Assembly (NCBI RefSeq): GCF_001425005.1
Contig: NZ_LMDB01000022.1
Location: 461,179 to 525,178 of the forward strand
Length of the DNA stretch: 64,000 nucleotides
Source of the DNA: Duganella sp. Root336D2
GTDB lineage: Bacteria > Pseudomonadota > Gammaproteobacteria > Burkholderiales > Burkholderiaceae_D
Direction of reading: 5' to 3'
The notes under the pieces were generated by a model that did not search any database, had not been told where the DNA came from, and worked only from the letters and a program-made list of their open reading frames with translations. This document shows positions 32,814 through 41,127 of the stretch, piece by piece; the first letter of the stretch is position 1; each line of letters begins with the position of its first letter. A program made the translations under genes and the position numbers.

Positions 32814-34544
32814 ATGAATTTGAGTAAACTGAAGGTAGGGGCCCGTCTTGGCCTCGGTTTCGCACTGGTACTGGTGTTTCTCGCCATTATCACTGTCGTC
32901 GGCATCTGGCGCATGGCTCAGATTCAGGACCGCCTGGATCATGTCGTGAGTGTGAATGCCGTCGCGACCCGCCTGGTGATCGACATGCGCAACAACGTTG
33001 AAAACGTCAGCGACCTGAAGATCCTGACCCTGATGTCCGAGCCTTCCGACATGGAGCCGGAACTGGCGCGCATCAACAAGGAACTGAAGGACTACCAGGA
33101 TGCCGACGCCAAGCTGGCCGCCGTGTACGCCAAAGATGCCACCCCTGAAGAAAAAGCGTTGCTGGCGCAAGTGAAGGCGCAGGAAACGCTGGTGCTGCCG
33201 GCCGTGAAGAAGGCGTCCGAACTGTGGCTGGCCAACGATGCCCTGGCTGCAACCAAGATCTACCTGAAAGAAATCAAGCCGGCGCAGAAGAAGTGGACCG
33301 AAGCACTGGGCCAGCTGGCTTCGCTGGAAGACAAGATCAACGAAGAAATGAAGGTTGAAGCTGCCGAAGGCTTCTCCTCGGCACGCCTGTTCATGATCGT
33401 GGCTGGCCTGGCCGCCATGGTGGTGTCGATCTTCGCGGCCTGGGTCATCACCCGCGGCCTGCTGAAGCAACTGGGCGGCGAGCCTGACTACACCGCTTCG
33501 ATTGCCGGCGCCATCGCCAACGGCGACCTGTCGGTGAGCATCCACACCTCGTCCACCGACAAGGATTCGCTGCTGGTCGAAATCAAGGAAATGCGCGACA
33601 GCCTGGTGGACATCGTCGGCCAGGTGCGCCAGGGTACCGAAACCATCGGCACCGCTTCGCGCGAAATCGCCGCCGGCAATATCGACCTGTCGTCCCGTAC
33701 CGAAATGCAGGCTTCGAACCTGGAGAAGACCGCTTCCGCCATGGAAGAACTGACCTCCACCGTGAAGCAGAACGCCGACAATGCACGTGAAGCCAACCAG
33801 CTGGCGGCATCGGCCTCCGACGTGGCGCTGAAAGGCGGCCAGGTTGTGTCGCAAGTGGTTGAGACCATGAGCTCGATCAACGCTTCGGCCAACAAGATCG
33901 TCGACATCATCGGCGTGATCGACGGCATCGCCTTCCAGACCAACATCCTGGCGCTGAACGCCGCTGTTGAAGCAGCACGTGCCGGTGAGCAGGGCCGCGG
34001 CTTCGCTGTGGTGGCATCGGAAGTGCGTAACCTGGCCCAGCGTTCCGCTGGCGCTGCGAAAGAGATCAAGTCCCTGATCGGCGACTCCGTCGAGAAAGTG
34101 GAGCGCGGTTCGAAACTGGTGGGCCAGGCTGGCGTGACCATGGATGAAGTGGTTGCTTCCGTGCGCCGTGTGACCGACATCATGAGCGAAATCGCCAGCG
34201 CCTCGCAGGAACAGAGCGCCGGCATCGAGCAGGTGAACCAGTCGATCATCGAGATGGACGCGATGACCCAGCAGAATGCCGCGCTGGTTGAAGAAGCCGC
34301 TGCCGCTGCGCAGTCGCTGCAAGACCAGGCTGGCGAACTGTCGCGCGTGGTGTCGATCTTCAAGCTCGATGCTGAAGCTGAATATGCACTGACCGCCGCC
34401 AAGCCGGCTGTCACCCAGACCGCTGTGGCCGTGGTACCGAAGGCGCCAGCGAAACGCGCGCCTGCTGCCAAGCCGGCCGCGGCACCAGCACCTAAGAAAG
34501 TTGTCGCCGCCACTGCCGGCAGCGACGAGTGGGAAGAGTTTTAA
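32814..34544 (+). CDS. Methyl-accepting chemotaxis protein
   Basis: 576 residues. Membrane segments at about 12 to 32 and 191 to 211 enclose a four-helix-bundle ligand domain. A HAMP domain and the cytoplasmic hairpin follow, with the conserved tip DGIAFQTNILALNAAVEAARAGEQG near 370 to 395. After a Pro/Ala-rich linker the protein ends in DEWEEF, which fits the xWxxF pentapeptide that tethers CheR/CheB in full-length receptors. Ligand unknown. The following two genes are not chemotaxis genes. Confidence 0.95.
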   Translation: MNLSKLKVGARLGLGFALVLVFLAIITVVGIWRMAQIQDRLDHVVSVNAVATRLVIDMRNNVENVSDLKILTLMSEPSDMEPELARINKELKDYQDADAKLAAVYAKDATPEEKALLAQVKAQETLVLPAVKKASELWLANDALAATKIYLKEIKPAQKKWTEALGQLASLEDKINEEMKVEAAEGFSSARLFMIVAGLAAMVVSIFAAWVITRGLLKQLGGEPDYTASIAGAIANGDLSVSIHTSSTDKDSLLVEIKEMRDSLVDIVGQVRQGTETIGTASREIAAGNIDLSSRTEMQASNLEKTASAMEELTSTVKQNADNAREANQLAASASDVALKGGQVVSQVVETMSSINASANKIVDIIGVIDGIAFQTNILALNAAVEAARAGEQGRGFAVVASEVRNLAQRSAGAAKEIKSLIGDSVEKVERGSKLVGQAGVTMDEVVASVRRVTDIMSEIASASQEQSAGIEQVNQSIIEMDAMTQQNAALVEEAAAAAQSLQDQAGELSRVVSIFKLDAEAEYALTAAKPAVTQTAVAVVPKAPAKRAPAAKPAAAPAPKKVVAATAGSDEWEEF

Positions 34545-34595
34545 TTAATCGGGTACAGACCCGCAGTTTTTCATAATTTTTGATTGGGATTTGAA

Positions 34596-34928
34596 ATGAA
34601 CAAGCGTCTGATTGGTTTTGTCGCAGCATCCATCGTTTCCGCTTCCGCGTTTGCGGGCGAAACCCCGGCAGTATTCGATGCCAAGAACTGCAAGGCTGAA
34701 TACCCGAAGGCTTCCCTGCTGAACGAAGAACAAGGCCAGGTCACCATGTCCTTCCTGGTTTCGGCTGGCGGCGAAGTGATGGATTCCAAAGTCGATAAAT
34801 CCAGCGGCTTCAAGAACCTGGACAAGGCTGCGGTCAAGGCCATCAGCGCTTGCAAATTCAAGCCAGGCACCAAGGATGGCGCCGTAGCCCAGACCTGGAC
34901 CAAGGTCGACTACGTCTGGTCCCTGTAA
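34596..34928 (+). CDS. Periplasmic stand-alone TonB C-terminal-domain protein (copy 1)
   Basis: 110 residues: a signal peptide ending ASAFA and then only a TonB-C type domain (GQVTMSFLVSAGGEVMDSKVDKSSGFKNLDKAAVKAISACKFKPG). The membrane anchor of true TonB is missing, so it cannot transmit energy in the usual way. Two cysteines (in KNCKAE and SACKF) may form a disulphide. It is a tandem duplicate of the next gene. Confidence 0.85.
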   Translation: MNKRLIGFVAASIVSASAFAGETPAVFDAKNCKAEYPKASLLNEEQGQVTMSFLVSAGGEVMDSKVDKSSGFKNLDKAAVKAISACKFKPGTKDGAVAQTWTKVDYVWSL

Positions 34929-34960
34929 TTCATTTCTTTCTCATTCAGTAGGGGAACATC

Positions 34961-35296
34961 ATGATGACCAAGTTGAGTGTTATGGCTGTAGCGCTCGCAA
35001 TGGGCGCATCGGCCTTCGCGGCCGAAGTACCGGCATCGTTCGATGCCAAGAATTGCAAGGCTGAGTATCCAAAAGCGTCCCTGATGAATGAAGAGCAGGG
35101 CACCGTGAGCATGTCCTTCCTGGTTGCCGCCAACGGCGAAGTCAAGGATTCCAAGCTGGACAAGTCGTCCGGCTTCAAGAACCTGGACAAGGCTGCAATG
35201 AAGGCGCTGAGCGCCTGCAAATTCAAGCCTGGCACCAAGGACGGCGCACCGGCCGAAACCTGGACCAAGGTGGACTACGCCTGGAAACTGGACTGA
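34961..35296 (+). CDS. Periplasmic stand-alone TonB C-terminal-domain protein (copy 2)
   Basis: 111 residues, over three-quarters identical to copy 1 after the signal peptide, with the same two cysteines. AGGGGAA precedes the start. Both genes end at the shared terminator at 35319. A periplasmic binding or scaffold role is guessed; nothing in the neighbourhood shows a transporter. Confidence 0.85.
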   Translation: MMTKLSVMAVALAMGASAFAAEVPASFDAKNCKAEYPKASLMNEEQGTVSMSFLVAANGEVKDSKLDKSSGFKNLDKAAMKALSACKFKPGTKDGAPAETWTKVDYAWKLD

Positions 35297-35318
35297 CCTG
35301 GTGTTCCTGTATAAGAAA

Positions 35319-35342
35319 ACGGCCCCTCGCGGGCCGTTTTTT
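35319..35342 (+). terminator. Intrinsic terminator after the TonB-C pair
   Basis: ACGGCCC, CTCGC loop, GGGCCGT, then TTTTT. Confidence 0.85.
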
Positions 35343-35376
35343 GTTAATCTGCGGGTATCACGTCTGGGTAGCCCGT

Positions 35377-35940
35377 ATGAAAGTTCTGTTTCTCATTCCA
35401 CTAGCCGGCATTTTGCTATCCGGTTGCGCCATGTGGCGCAACCCGAATGACCCGGCGCGCAACAAGCAGTATGTTGTTGTCGTAAATTCAATGACATGGC
35501 CGAATGCCGCCAGCGGCAAGGTGGATGGCACGCGCACCGTCTGGCAGTTGCCGGAATTAAGCAACAATGAGGAAATCTTCCCGCTAGCCCAGCTCAAGCA
35601 CTGCCCGGATGCCCTGCCTTGCGCCTGGGGCGTGCTGCTCGCCTCGCGCAACGTGACGCGCTATAACTACGAACCGGGTGGCGTTACGCTCGACCTGGGC
35701 CTGAATGTCGATGTGCACCGCCGCCAGCAGGATCGCCGGCGCAACTTCCATACCTCGATCGCCGTGCCGGCGGATGTGCCTGCCCTGAGCTACCAGCACG
35801 TGCTGCAGGAAACGGTGTCCCTGCCATACGGCAAGGTGTACCGGGTCGATATGGATTTCGGGATCACTTACCAGCTATGTGCCCAGCGCGTCGATGCGGC
35901 AGGTAAACCGGTCGACAAATGCGATATTCCGTATATTTGA
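35377..35940 (+). CDS. Lipoprotein of unknown function
   Basis: 187 residues; signal peptide MKVLFLIPLAGILLSGC with C17 as lipidation site. Three further cysteines in the mature part (HCPDALPC and YQLC). No family recognised. Frame extension upstream of ATG 35377 overlaps the terminator and is not believed. Confidence 0.8.
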   Translation: MKVLFLIPLAGILLSGCAMWRNPNDPARNKQYVVVVNSMTWPNAASGKVDGTRTVWQLPELSNNEEIFPLAQLKHCPDALPCAWGVLLASRNVTRYNYEPGGVTLDLGLNVDVHRRQQDRRRNFHTSIAVPADVPALSYQHVLQETVSLPYGKVYRVDMDFGITYQLCAQRVDAAGKPVDKCDIPYI

Positions 35941-36021
35941 GTTGCTCGCGGTAAGCATTTGTAAAAGCTGCGACATGCGCCCGAATTTTCCCTATAGTTG
36001 AATCCTGGGAAGGAGAATGCC

Positions 36022-36363
36022 ATGAAAACTTTGATGATCTTGCCGGTACTGGCCCTGGGCCTGGCCGGTTGCGCCCAACAGCCGGTGCGCTATGCCTCCA
36101 GCAATCCATACGAATGGCGGACGGTGTCGGTCACTCCGGTGGCGAACGGTACCGCAGCGCGCTCTGGCGCCCCGGTGAGCTATTCGAGCGAGCCGGTGTA
36201 TGTGGAACAACAGCCTGTGTATGCGGCGCCGCAGCCGGTGTACGTAGCGCCAGCGCCGTATTACGCGCCAGCGCCGGTGTATGCTTACCCGCCGGTGACC
36301 ATCGGCTTTGATTTCCTGTTCACCAACGGCCACCGCCACGGCTATCGTGGCCGCCGCTGGTAA
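36022..36363 (+). CDS. Small lipoprotein with YVAP-type repeats
   Basis: 113 residues; GGAAGGAG upstream; lipobox LAGC gives C17. The middle consists of Pro/Tyr/Val/Ala repeats (QPVYAAPQPVYVAPAPYYAPAPVY), a probable extended spacer, and the end is basic and His/Arg-rich. Probably anchored in the outer membrane. Its stop nearly meets the stop of the small gene on the other strand. Confidence 0.82.
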   Translation: MKTLMILPVLALGLAGCAQQPVRYASSNPYEWRTVSVTPVANGTAARSGAPVSYSSEPVYVEQQPVYAAPQPVYVAPAPYYAPAPVYAYPPVTIGFDFLFTNGHRHGYRGRRW

Positions 36364-36477
36364 TCAGTGGAAGAAAAGGGGGATGTGCATCAGCACGTCC
36401 GCCGAGCACAGCAGCCAAGTTGCCGAGGCCACCAGGCTGAGCAGCACAGCGCTACTGGTGAATGGATGGTGGGACAT
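36364..36477 (-). CDS. 37-residue single-span membrane protein
   Basis: A very short gene, leftward. AGGAG stands six bases before ATG 36477, and the stop TGA (36364 to 36366) directly abuts the stop of the gene on the other strand. The product has one hydrophobic span (SSAVLLSLVASATWLLCSADVLM overall) and a His-rich start. Such proteins often modulate larger membrane complexes. No family known to me; the good ribosome-binding site is the main support. Confidence 0.55.
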   Translation of the reverse strand: MSHHPFTSSAVLLSLVASATWLLCSADVLMHIPLFFH

Positions 36478-36525
36478 GGGATGCTCCTGCCTAAGATCAT
36501 GATCTCATCTTAATCAAGTGCAAAC

Positions 36526-36557
36526 AAAAAAGGCATCGGAGAGTCGCCGATGCCTTT
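36526..36557 (-). terminator. Terminator, mainly for leftward transcription
   Basis: GGCATCGG (36532 to 36539) and CCGATGCC (36547 to 36554) form an eight-pair stem; read leftward it is followed by six T. It ends the transcript of the gene at 36578. Confidence 0.8.
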
Positions 36558-36577
36558 GTAGGACTATTGCTCGTCCG

Positions 36578-37018
36578 CTATTTCTTGCCCCACAACACCA
36601 CGGCTGCTTCCGGTGCGGTATCCAGGGCGTTCGACAGGTTCAGCCAATCGTTCAGCCGGTCCGGCTCTTTCAGCGTGATGCCGGCGCCGTCTATGTAGCC
36701 AACCTGCTCCAGGAACTTGGCATCCATCTTGGCTTTGGAAACGGTCGGCGCTACGGCGACCATGCGGTCGTAGGCTTTGCGCGCCTTGTTTTCCCATTTA
36801 TGCAGGGAAGAATCGTCGAAGCGGTTGGCTTCAAAATAGATCGTCAGCGAACCGTCGGGATTGCCGAAGCCGACAATGCCGGCGCCTTTGCGGATGGTGC
36901 TGGAGTTCGCCACGTCGAACAAGTCGGTGGGGACGAACACGCCGGCGCGGCCACCAAGGGCTGGCAGGCCTACCGGGGTGTCCTTGCTGTAAGTGGATAG
37001 ATCTTTCAACTCAGACAT
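36578..37018 (-). CDS. Hypothetical protein, 146 residues
   Basis: No family recognised. A GAGIVGFGNPDGSLTIYFEANRFDD strand region and a C-terminal helical half. No signal peptide or membrane span. It lies 78 bases after the NIPSNAP gene in the same direction and could be the last gene of that operon or a unit of its own. Confidence 0.7.
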   Translation of the reverse strand: MSELKDLSTYSKDTPVGLPALGGRAGVFVPTDLFDVANSSTIRKGAGIVGFGNPDGSLTIYFEANRFDDSSLHKWENKARKAYDRMVAVAPTVSKAKMDAKFLEQVGYIDGAGITLKEPDRLNDWLNLSNALDTAPEAAVVLWGKK

Positions 37019-37096
37019 GATTTCTTTCGTAGGCGCAATATTCTCTGAGTCGTTATTTTATCCCCAAAACAAATGCCGCAGCACAATGGCCGTTGC

Positions 37097-37801
37097 TTAT
37101 ATTTTTGTGTTGTACCGCAGGCGCGACCGATGCGTCGGACGCAGCAGGATGCGCTCCGGCGGCTCGCGCAACAGGCCGTACGCTGCGTCAGTGAGTGCTT
37201 CCAGCGCGGGCGGTTGACAGCCTGGCGCGGCGCTGCCCAGCCACACCAGGTGCGGGCCATCGCCGCGTACAGGCAATTGCGGGAAGTTGTTCGGCATGTC
37301 GAGCGTGACCAGGGTGCCGGCTTCGTGCCAGCCGCCTTCGCGCCAAGCGGCGAAGGCCGGTGCGGCCAGTTCAGCAAATTGCTCCACCTGGCCGGGTTTG
37401 ACGCTGCACAGGATGGCGACCACATCGCCCTGCGCGCCTTCAGGTTCCAGCACAGGATCGACAGCGGGCATTGCCGGCACGCCGCTGCCGGGCCGCCAGG
37501 GGCGCAGCAGCAGGACGTTATCGCTGTCGGTCATCAGGCCGTTCAGCGTAGCCTTATGCTCCTTCCATACCGGGCCGTAGTAGAAGGCGGCGTTGACCAC
37601 GGCGCGCTGCTCCCAACTGGTGAAGCCGCGCATCCAGAGGAAGCTGTTCGGATTGCCGCGCTCCGTGAACTGGCCGAGCGCCAGCGCGCCCAGTTGCTGG
37701 AAGGCTTCCGGGAACAAGGTTTCGAAATAGCGCGAGAACGCTGCCTGCCCGCCTTCTACAGTCGTGTAGCGGCGGAATTCAATGACTGGGTAGGTATCCA
37801 T
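37097..37801 (-). CDS. NIPSNAP-family protein
   Basis: 234 residues from ATG 37801. Two repeats of the ferredoxin-like NIPSNAP / dimeric alpha-beta barrel unit are visible: the first starts PVIEFRRYTTVEGGQAAFSRYFETLFPEAF, the second GDVVAILCSVKPGQVEQFAELAAPAF. A further upstream frame overlaps the PurA-like gene and is not believed. Functions in bacteria are largely unknown. It follows the PurA-like gene by 31 bases and is probably cotranscribed. Confidence 0.75.
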   Translation of the reverse strand: MDTYPVIEFRRYTTVEGGQAAFSRYFETLFPEAFQQLGALALGQFTERGNPNSFLWMRGFTSWEQRAVVNAAFYYGPVWKEHKATLNGLMTDSDNVLLLRPWRPGSGVPAMPAVDPVLEPEGAQGDVVAILCSVKPGQVEQFAELAAPAFAAWREGGWHEAGTLVTLDMPNNFPQLPVRGDGPHLVWLGSAAPGCQPPALEALTDAAYGLLREPPERILLRPTHRSRLRYNTKI

Positions 37802-37832
37802 GCATGCCAGCTTAGGCGGCAATGCGGTCGGA

Positions 37833-39155
37833 TCAGGCCCTATTTGCGGGAAGTGCCGCAACGTCGCGCCAGGTCGGGCCATGTGAGCCGAGGACGACTG
37901 GCAGTTTGCTGATTGCTTCCAGTTCGCGCAAGAACGCTTCGGCATTGGCGATAGGTGTGGCTGCGTAGTTCGGGCTTGCGGCGTTTAGCTGTTCGCATAG
38001 TGCCGCCGTGTGTGACAGGTCGAGGTGCCCGGATGGCGCGAGGTCGTGGACTTCGTGGCCGTGCAGGTTGTAGCTGTGGGCCCAGCGCAGGCCTGGCGCG
38101 CTTTCGAATGCGTCGAGGTGGCTGACCAGCAGGCCGTCGATACGGCGCGCGGCCGCGAGCGCATAGCGCAGCAGGACGGCGTCCGGGTGGCCTCGGCGGA
38201 AGCGGCCCTGCCAGCCGCTGTCGTTGTTATGCGGCTCTGCCAGCCTTCGCAAGGCGTGGTCCTCCGTTGGCATCGGGCCCTGGCCGTGGCGGGTGAAGTA
38301 GCTGCGCATGGCGCCGAGATGCGTGATGCGCTCGGAAAGGCCGTAGCCGGCCAATGCTGCTTCGGCAGCAGCGGGACCGGTGCTGCTCCACGTTGTATGG
38401 GGGTGGAAGCCGTGCCATTCGTCGAGCAGCATGCCTTGCGCGCCTTCCATCACGATGTTGCCTGGACGGGCCAACTGCGCGGCGATCCGGCCCGGCGCGC
38501 AGGGCGGCACTGCGGCGATGAGGCGTCGCGCGTGCTCGAGCCACAGCAGGCCGAATCCAGGATCGTCCAGGATTGCCGCATCTTGCGGGTTGAGCGCCGC
38601 GGCCTCGCCGGACAGCGTGGCGCGCAAGCTTTGGCGCATGGCTTCCAGCTTGTCGTGGGCGCGCGAGGGATGCAGCAGGTCGGCATAGCGCAGTGCTTGT
38701 TCGGGCCGGGCCAGCGCATGGCCCACCGTTTCACCGAAGCCTACGCCGCAGCTGCCGTGTGCGGCGGGGCCACGCGCACGTTCACGCAGGCGGCCGGCGG
38801 CTTCGTGGTAGGGCGTGGTGACGAGGCAGCGTGCATCGATGGACAGGCGATCCAGCGCGTCGCCGACACCTGCTCGCTGCAAATAGGCTTCCTCAACCAG
38901 CAGGGCAGTGGGGTGAATTACGACCGGCGCCGACAGGACGGTCGCGACGCCGGGATTAAAGGTGCCGGCGCCGAATTGCGAGAAAGTGTGATGACGGCCA
39001 TCAGGCAGGACCACGTTGTGCCCCGCTTGCGCGCCGCCATTGAAGCGCACGACGGTGTGCGCCGACTTCGCGCGGCAAAGGTAGTCCGTGAACAAGCCTT
39101 TGCCGCAGTCACCGAAGGCGAGTCCGATGACCGATACGATCCTGCCCTCAACCAA
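37833..39155 (-). CDS. Divergent adenylosuccinate synthetase (PurA) paralogue, TTG start
   Basis: 440 residues. The PurA framework is clear: GLAFGDCGKG (PurA GDEGKG, the second acidic residue replaced by Cys), the general acid D16, the catalytic His H46 in AGHNVV, IVMEGAQGMLLDEWHG and the late FRRGHPDAVLLRYA block. PurA joins aspartate to IMP using GTP. Many IMP-site details differ, and the operon is not a purine operon, so a related ligase reaction on another nucleotide is more likely. GGTGGAGG lies seven bases before TTG 39155, deciding the start; the gene overlaps the vWA stop by eight bases. Confidence 0.82.
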   Translation of the reverse strand: MVEGRIVSVIGLAFGDCGKGLFTDYLCRAKSAHTVVRFNGGAQAGHNVVLPDGRHHTFSQFGAGTFNPGVATVLSAPVVIHPTALLVEEAYLQRAGVGDALDRLSIDARCLVTTPYHEAAGRLRERARGPAAHGSCGVGFGETVGHALARPEQALRYADLLHPSRAHDKLEAMRQSLRATLSGEAAALNPQDAAILDDPGFGLLWLEHARRLIAAVPPCAPGRIAAQLARPGNIVMEGAQGMLLDEWHGFHPHTTWSSTGPAAAEAALAGYGLSERITHLGAMRSYFTRHGQGPMPTEDHALRRLAEPHNNDSGWQGRFRRGHPDAVLLRYALAAARRIDGLLVSHLDAFESAPGLRWAHSYNLHGHEVHDLAPSGHLDLSHTAALCEQLNAASPNYAATPIANAEAFLRELEAISKLPVVLGSHGPTWRDVAALPANRA

Positions 39156-40125
39156 ACAGACGCCTCCACCATGGACGTTCGCCGAGCGCCACGGCAGGCG
39201 ACGACACCGGAATGTCATGCGCTGTGCCGCCATCCAGCAAGGCTGCGTATGGGCGCAGGGCGCGTACGATGGCGGAAACGCGGCCGCCATCGATACCTTC
39301 TCCTGTCAGCACGGTTGGCAGCGCGTCCAGCTTCGGCAAGGCGCCTTCAGTCAGGGCTACGATAGAAGCTGCGACGGCGCAGGCATCCTGTGGGTCTTCC
39401 ATGCAGATCACATGGTCGCCCAGCAGCTCGCGCCAGCGCGCCTCGCAACGCTGGCGGCGCTGCAGGTCAGGAATCAGGAAGAACAGGTGGAAGGTCTCGG
39501 AAGCGGCGGCAATCACCTCTTCGATCGGCAAGTCCTGGTCCAGGCGGTCGCCAACCAGGGCTTCGATCTGGTGGCGCGACACCGCTGGGTAGGGCAATTC
39601 GTCGCCCGTCACGAACAGGTAGCCTTTCTTGCGCCGCTTGGCCCAGCAATCGAGGTCGGTGTGCTGGGCTGCCATGTAGAAGGCCAGTTCATAACTTTCT
39701 TCACCAGACCCGCCGCCGCCGCCTTCGATGTAGCTCCAGGTCAGCCACTGGTCCATCAGTTCCGCGGTCGACTCGAATTGACCGACCTGCAAAGGCGCGT
39801 GGTCCGATACGGCATCGCCGATTGCCATGAACTGGATTTGCGGGTCAGCGACGCCGCAGGCCATCAGCAGGCGCATGAAAGTCGGCAGCTCTTTGGTGGC
39901 CAACTGCTGCGGGATATCCCCCATCGAGCCGGTTACGTCGAGCGCGAAGACGATGCCCAGCGAATTCGGGTGGTCGGCATTGTCGCGCGACTCGCGCATC
40001 TTGATGTCCTTGGGGTTCATCAGCGGATGGCAGTTACGTTGCTGGAATACTTCGGTGCGCGAGGCGGACGCCCGGTCTGCGACCAGGGCGGCGTGCGCCG
40101 AGAAGGAGTAGTTACCGTGTCCCAT
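39148..40125 (-). CDS. von Willebrand factor A (vWA) domain protein
   Basis: 325 residues from ATG 40125 with AAAGGAG upstream. The metal-ion-dependent adhesion site is intact: DVTGSMG at 63 to 69, followed by the LPTFMRLLMACGVADPQIQFMAIGDA helix and strand and a GGGGGSGEESYELAFYMA loop. No signal peptide, so cytoplasmic. Bacterial vWA proteins of this kind usually act as scaffolds with ATPases or kinases. It lies between a pseudokinase gene (19 bases) and the PurA-like gene (overlap). Confidence 0.85.
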   Translation of the reverse strand: MGHGNYSFSAHAALVADRASASRTEVFQQRNCHPLMNPKDIKMRESRDNADHPNSLGIVFALDVTGSMGDIPQQLATKELPTFMRLLMACGVADPQIQFMAIGDAVSDHAPLQVGQFESTAELMDQWLTWSYIEGGGGGSGEESYELAFYMAAQHTDLDCWAKRRKKGYLFVTGDELPYPAVSRHQIEALVGDRLDQDLPIEEVIAAASETFHLFFLIPDLQRRQRCEARWRELLGDHVICMEDPQDACAVAASIVALTEGALPKLDALPTVLTGEGIDGGRVSAIVRALRPYAALLDGGTAHDIPVSSPAVALGERPWWRRLFG

Positions 40126-40144
40126 TTGGCTCCTTTGGATACGA

Positions 40145-41068
40145 TTAATGTGTTGGTTGGAAGTGAAGGAAACGCGGCGCGCCGAATGCCGCCGCTGCCG
40201 CGCTGGTAACCTCGTGGTGCAGGCCGGCAGCGCCGCGCGCGCGCAGCCAGCGAGCGTCGGAACTGGCGCGCTGCAACAGTTCCGCCAGCGGCGCCGGCAG
40301 CGATGCCGGCAGGGCAGGGGCGTCATCGCCGGCATGCTGACCGGCCAGCAAGGCGCGCATGCTCCACGCCAATTGCATCAGGTCGCGCGACTCGTCGCCA
40401 TGGCGTTTCGCGCGCGACCAGCCGACCATGAATATGCCGTGGTCGGCCGGGTGCACCAGCATGTGTTCCAGGCTGACAGCGCCGTGGTTCCAGCCGATGC
40501 TGTGCACATGCGCCAGCACCTCGAGCACGCGGCGCCACATCCAGACTACATGCCGTGCATCCAGGCCAGTCCCGTAATGACGGTGGACTTCGGCCAGGCT
40601 GCCCCAGTAGCCAGGCGGGTGACGCAGCACGTGCACCGTGCCGCCATTGCCATCCGGTCCCAAGGCAATGGATTCCGGCAGGCGCTGCGAGAAGTAGGCG
40701 GAGCCGGAGGAGGTGTCCGCCTGCAGCTGGCGCAGGCCATCACGCTCGAGCTCCAGCTTTGCGGCGTCGGCGAATTTGAGGACGACGTGTTCACCCAGGC
40801 GTCCGCAGCGGCGCGCCAGCATGACGCGTGAAGCGGCACCCTGGTACAACTGGCGCACGATGCGGTAGCGCCGTTCGCCGCAGCGGGCGTCCTGGCCGGC
40901 GGGATCGTTCTGGAAGCGCTGCAGCGCTTCGTGGAAACGGGCGATGTCGACCACCGAATCGGAACGGGTGACGGTGGCGTCGCAATAAGGGCAGGCGACT
41001 GTGCGCCAGACTGCCTGGCGCGGCAGCACCCCGCCACATTGCGGGCAATTCAAAGACTGGAAATCCAC
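40145..41068 (-). CDS. Zinc-ribbon pseudokinase
   Basis: 307 residues, first gene of the operon. An N-terminal CPQC/CPYC zinc ribbon (C8, C11, C26, C29) is followed by a protein-kinase-like fold from about residue 65. It has a glycine-loop remnant (LYQGAASRVML) and the VAIK-type lysine K98 (VVLKF). The catalytic loop reads HGAVSLEHML where HRDLKPENIL is expected, so Asp is Ala197 and Lys is Ser199. The DFG Asp is also gone (FMVGW). It should bind but not phosphorylate, or act as a sensor scaffold. Confidence 0.78.
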   Translation of the reverse strand: MDFQSLNCPQCGGVLPRQAVWRTVACPYCDATVTRSDSVVDIARFHEALQRFQNDPAGQDARCGERRYRIVRQLYQGAASRVMLARRCGRLGEHVVLKFADAAKLELERDGLRQLQADTSSGSAYFSQRLPESIALGPDGNGGTVHVLRHPPGYWGSLAEVHRHYGTGLDARHVVWMWRRVLEVLAHVHSIGWNHGAVSLEHMLVHPADHGIFMVGWSRAKRHGDESRDLMQLAWSMRALLAGQHAGDDAPALPASLPAPLAELLQRASSDARWLRARGAAGLHHEVTSAAAAAFGAPRFLHFQPTH

Positions 41069-41127
41069 GCTGGTCCTGGAGGGTTGTCTGAAATTAATTA
41101 TATTTCAGGAATGCAAAGTTACCAACC

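Noticed and set aside
37833..39155. PurA-like gene as phage PurZ of a 2-aminoadenine (Z-genome) pathway
   Set aside because: It is chromosomal, outside the prophage, with no DpoZ-type polymerase or dATPase beside it, and its motif is GDCGKG. Only a tree could decide finally.
37905..40335. Long rightward frames opposite the PurA-like and vWA genes, and similar long opposite-strand frames over acsA and the exported-protein operon
   Set aside because: They are shadows of high-GC genes: no ribosome-binding sites, low-complexity composition and no recognisable domain, while the other strand codes clear families.
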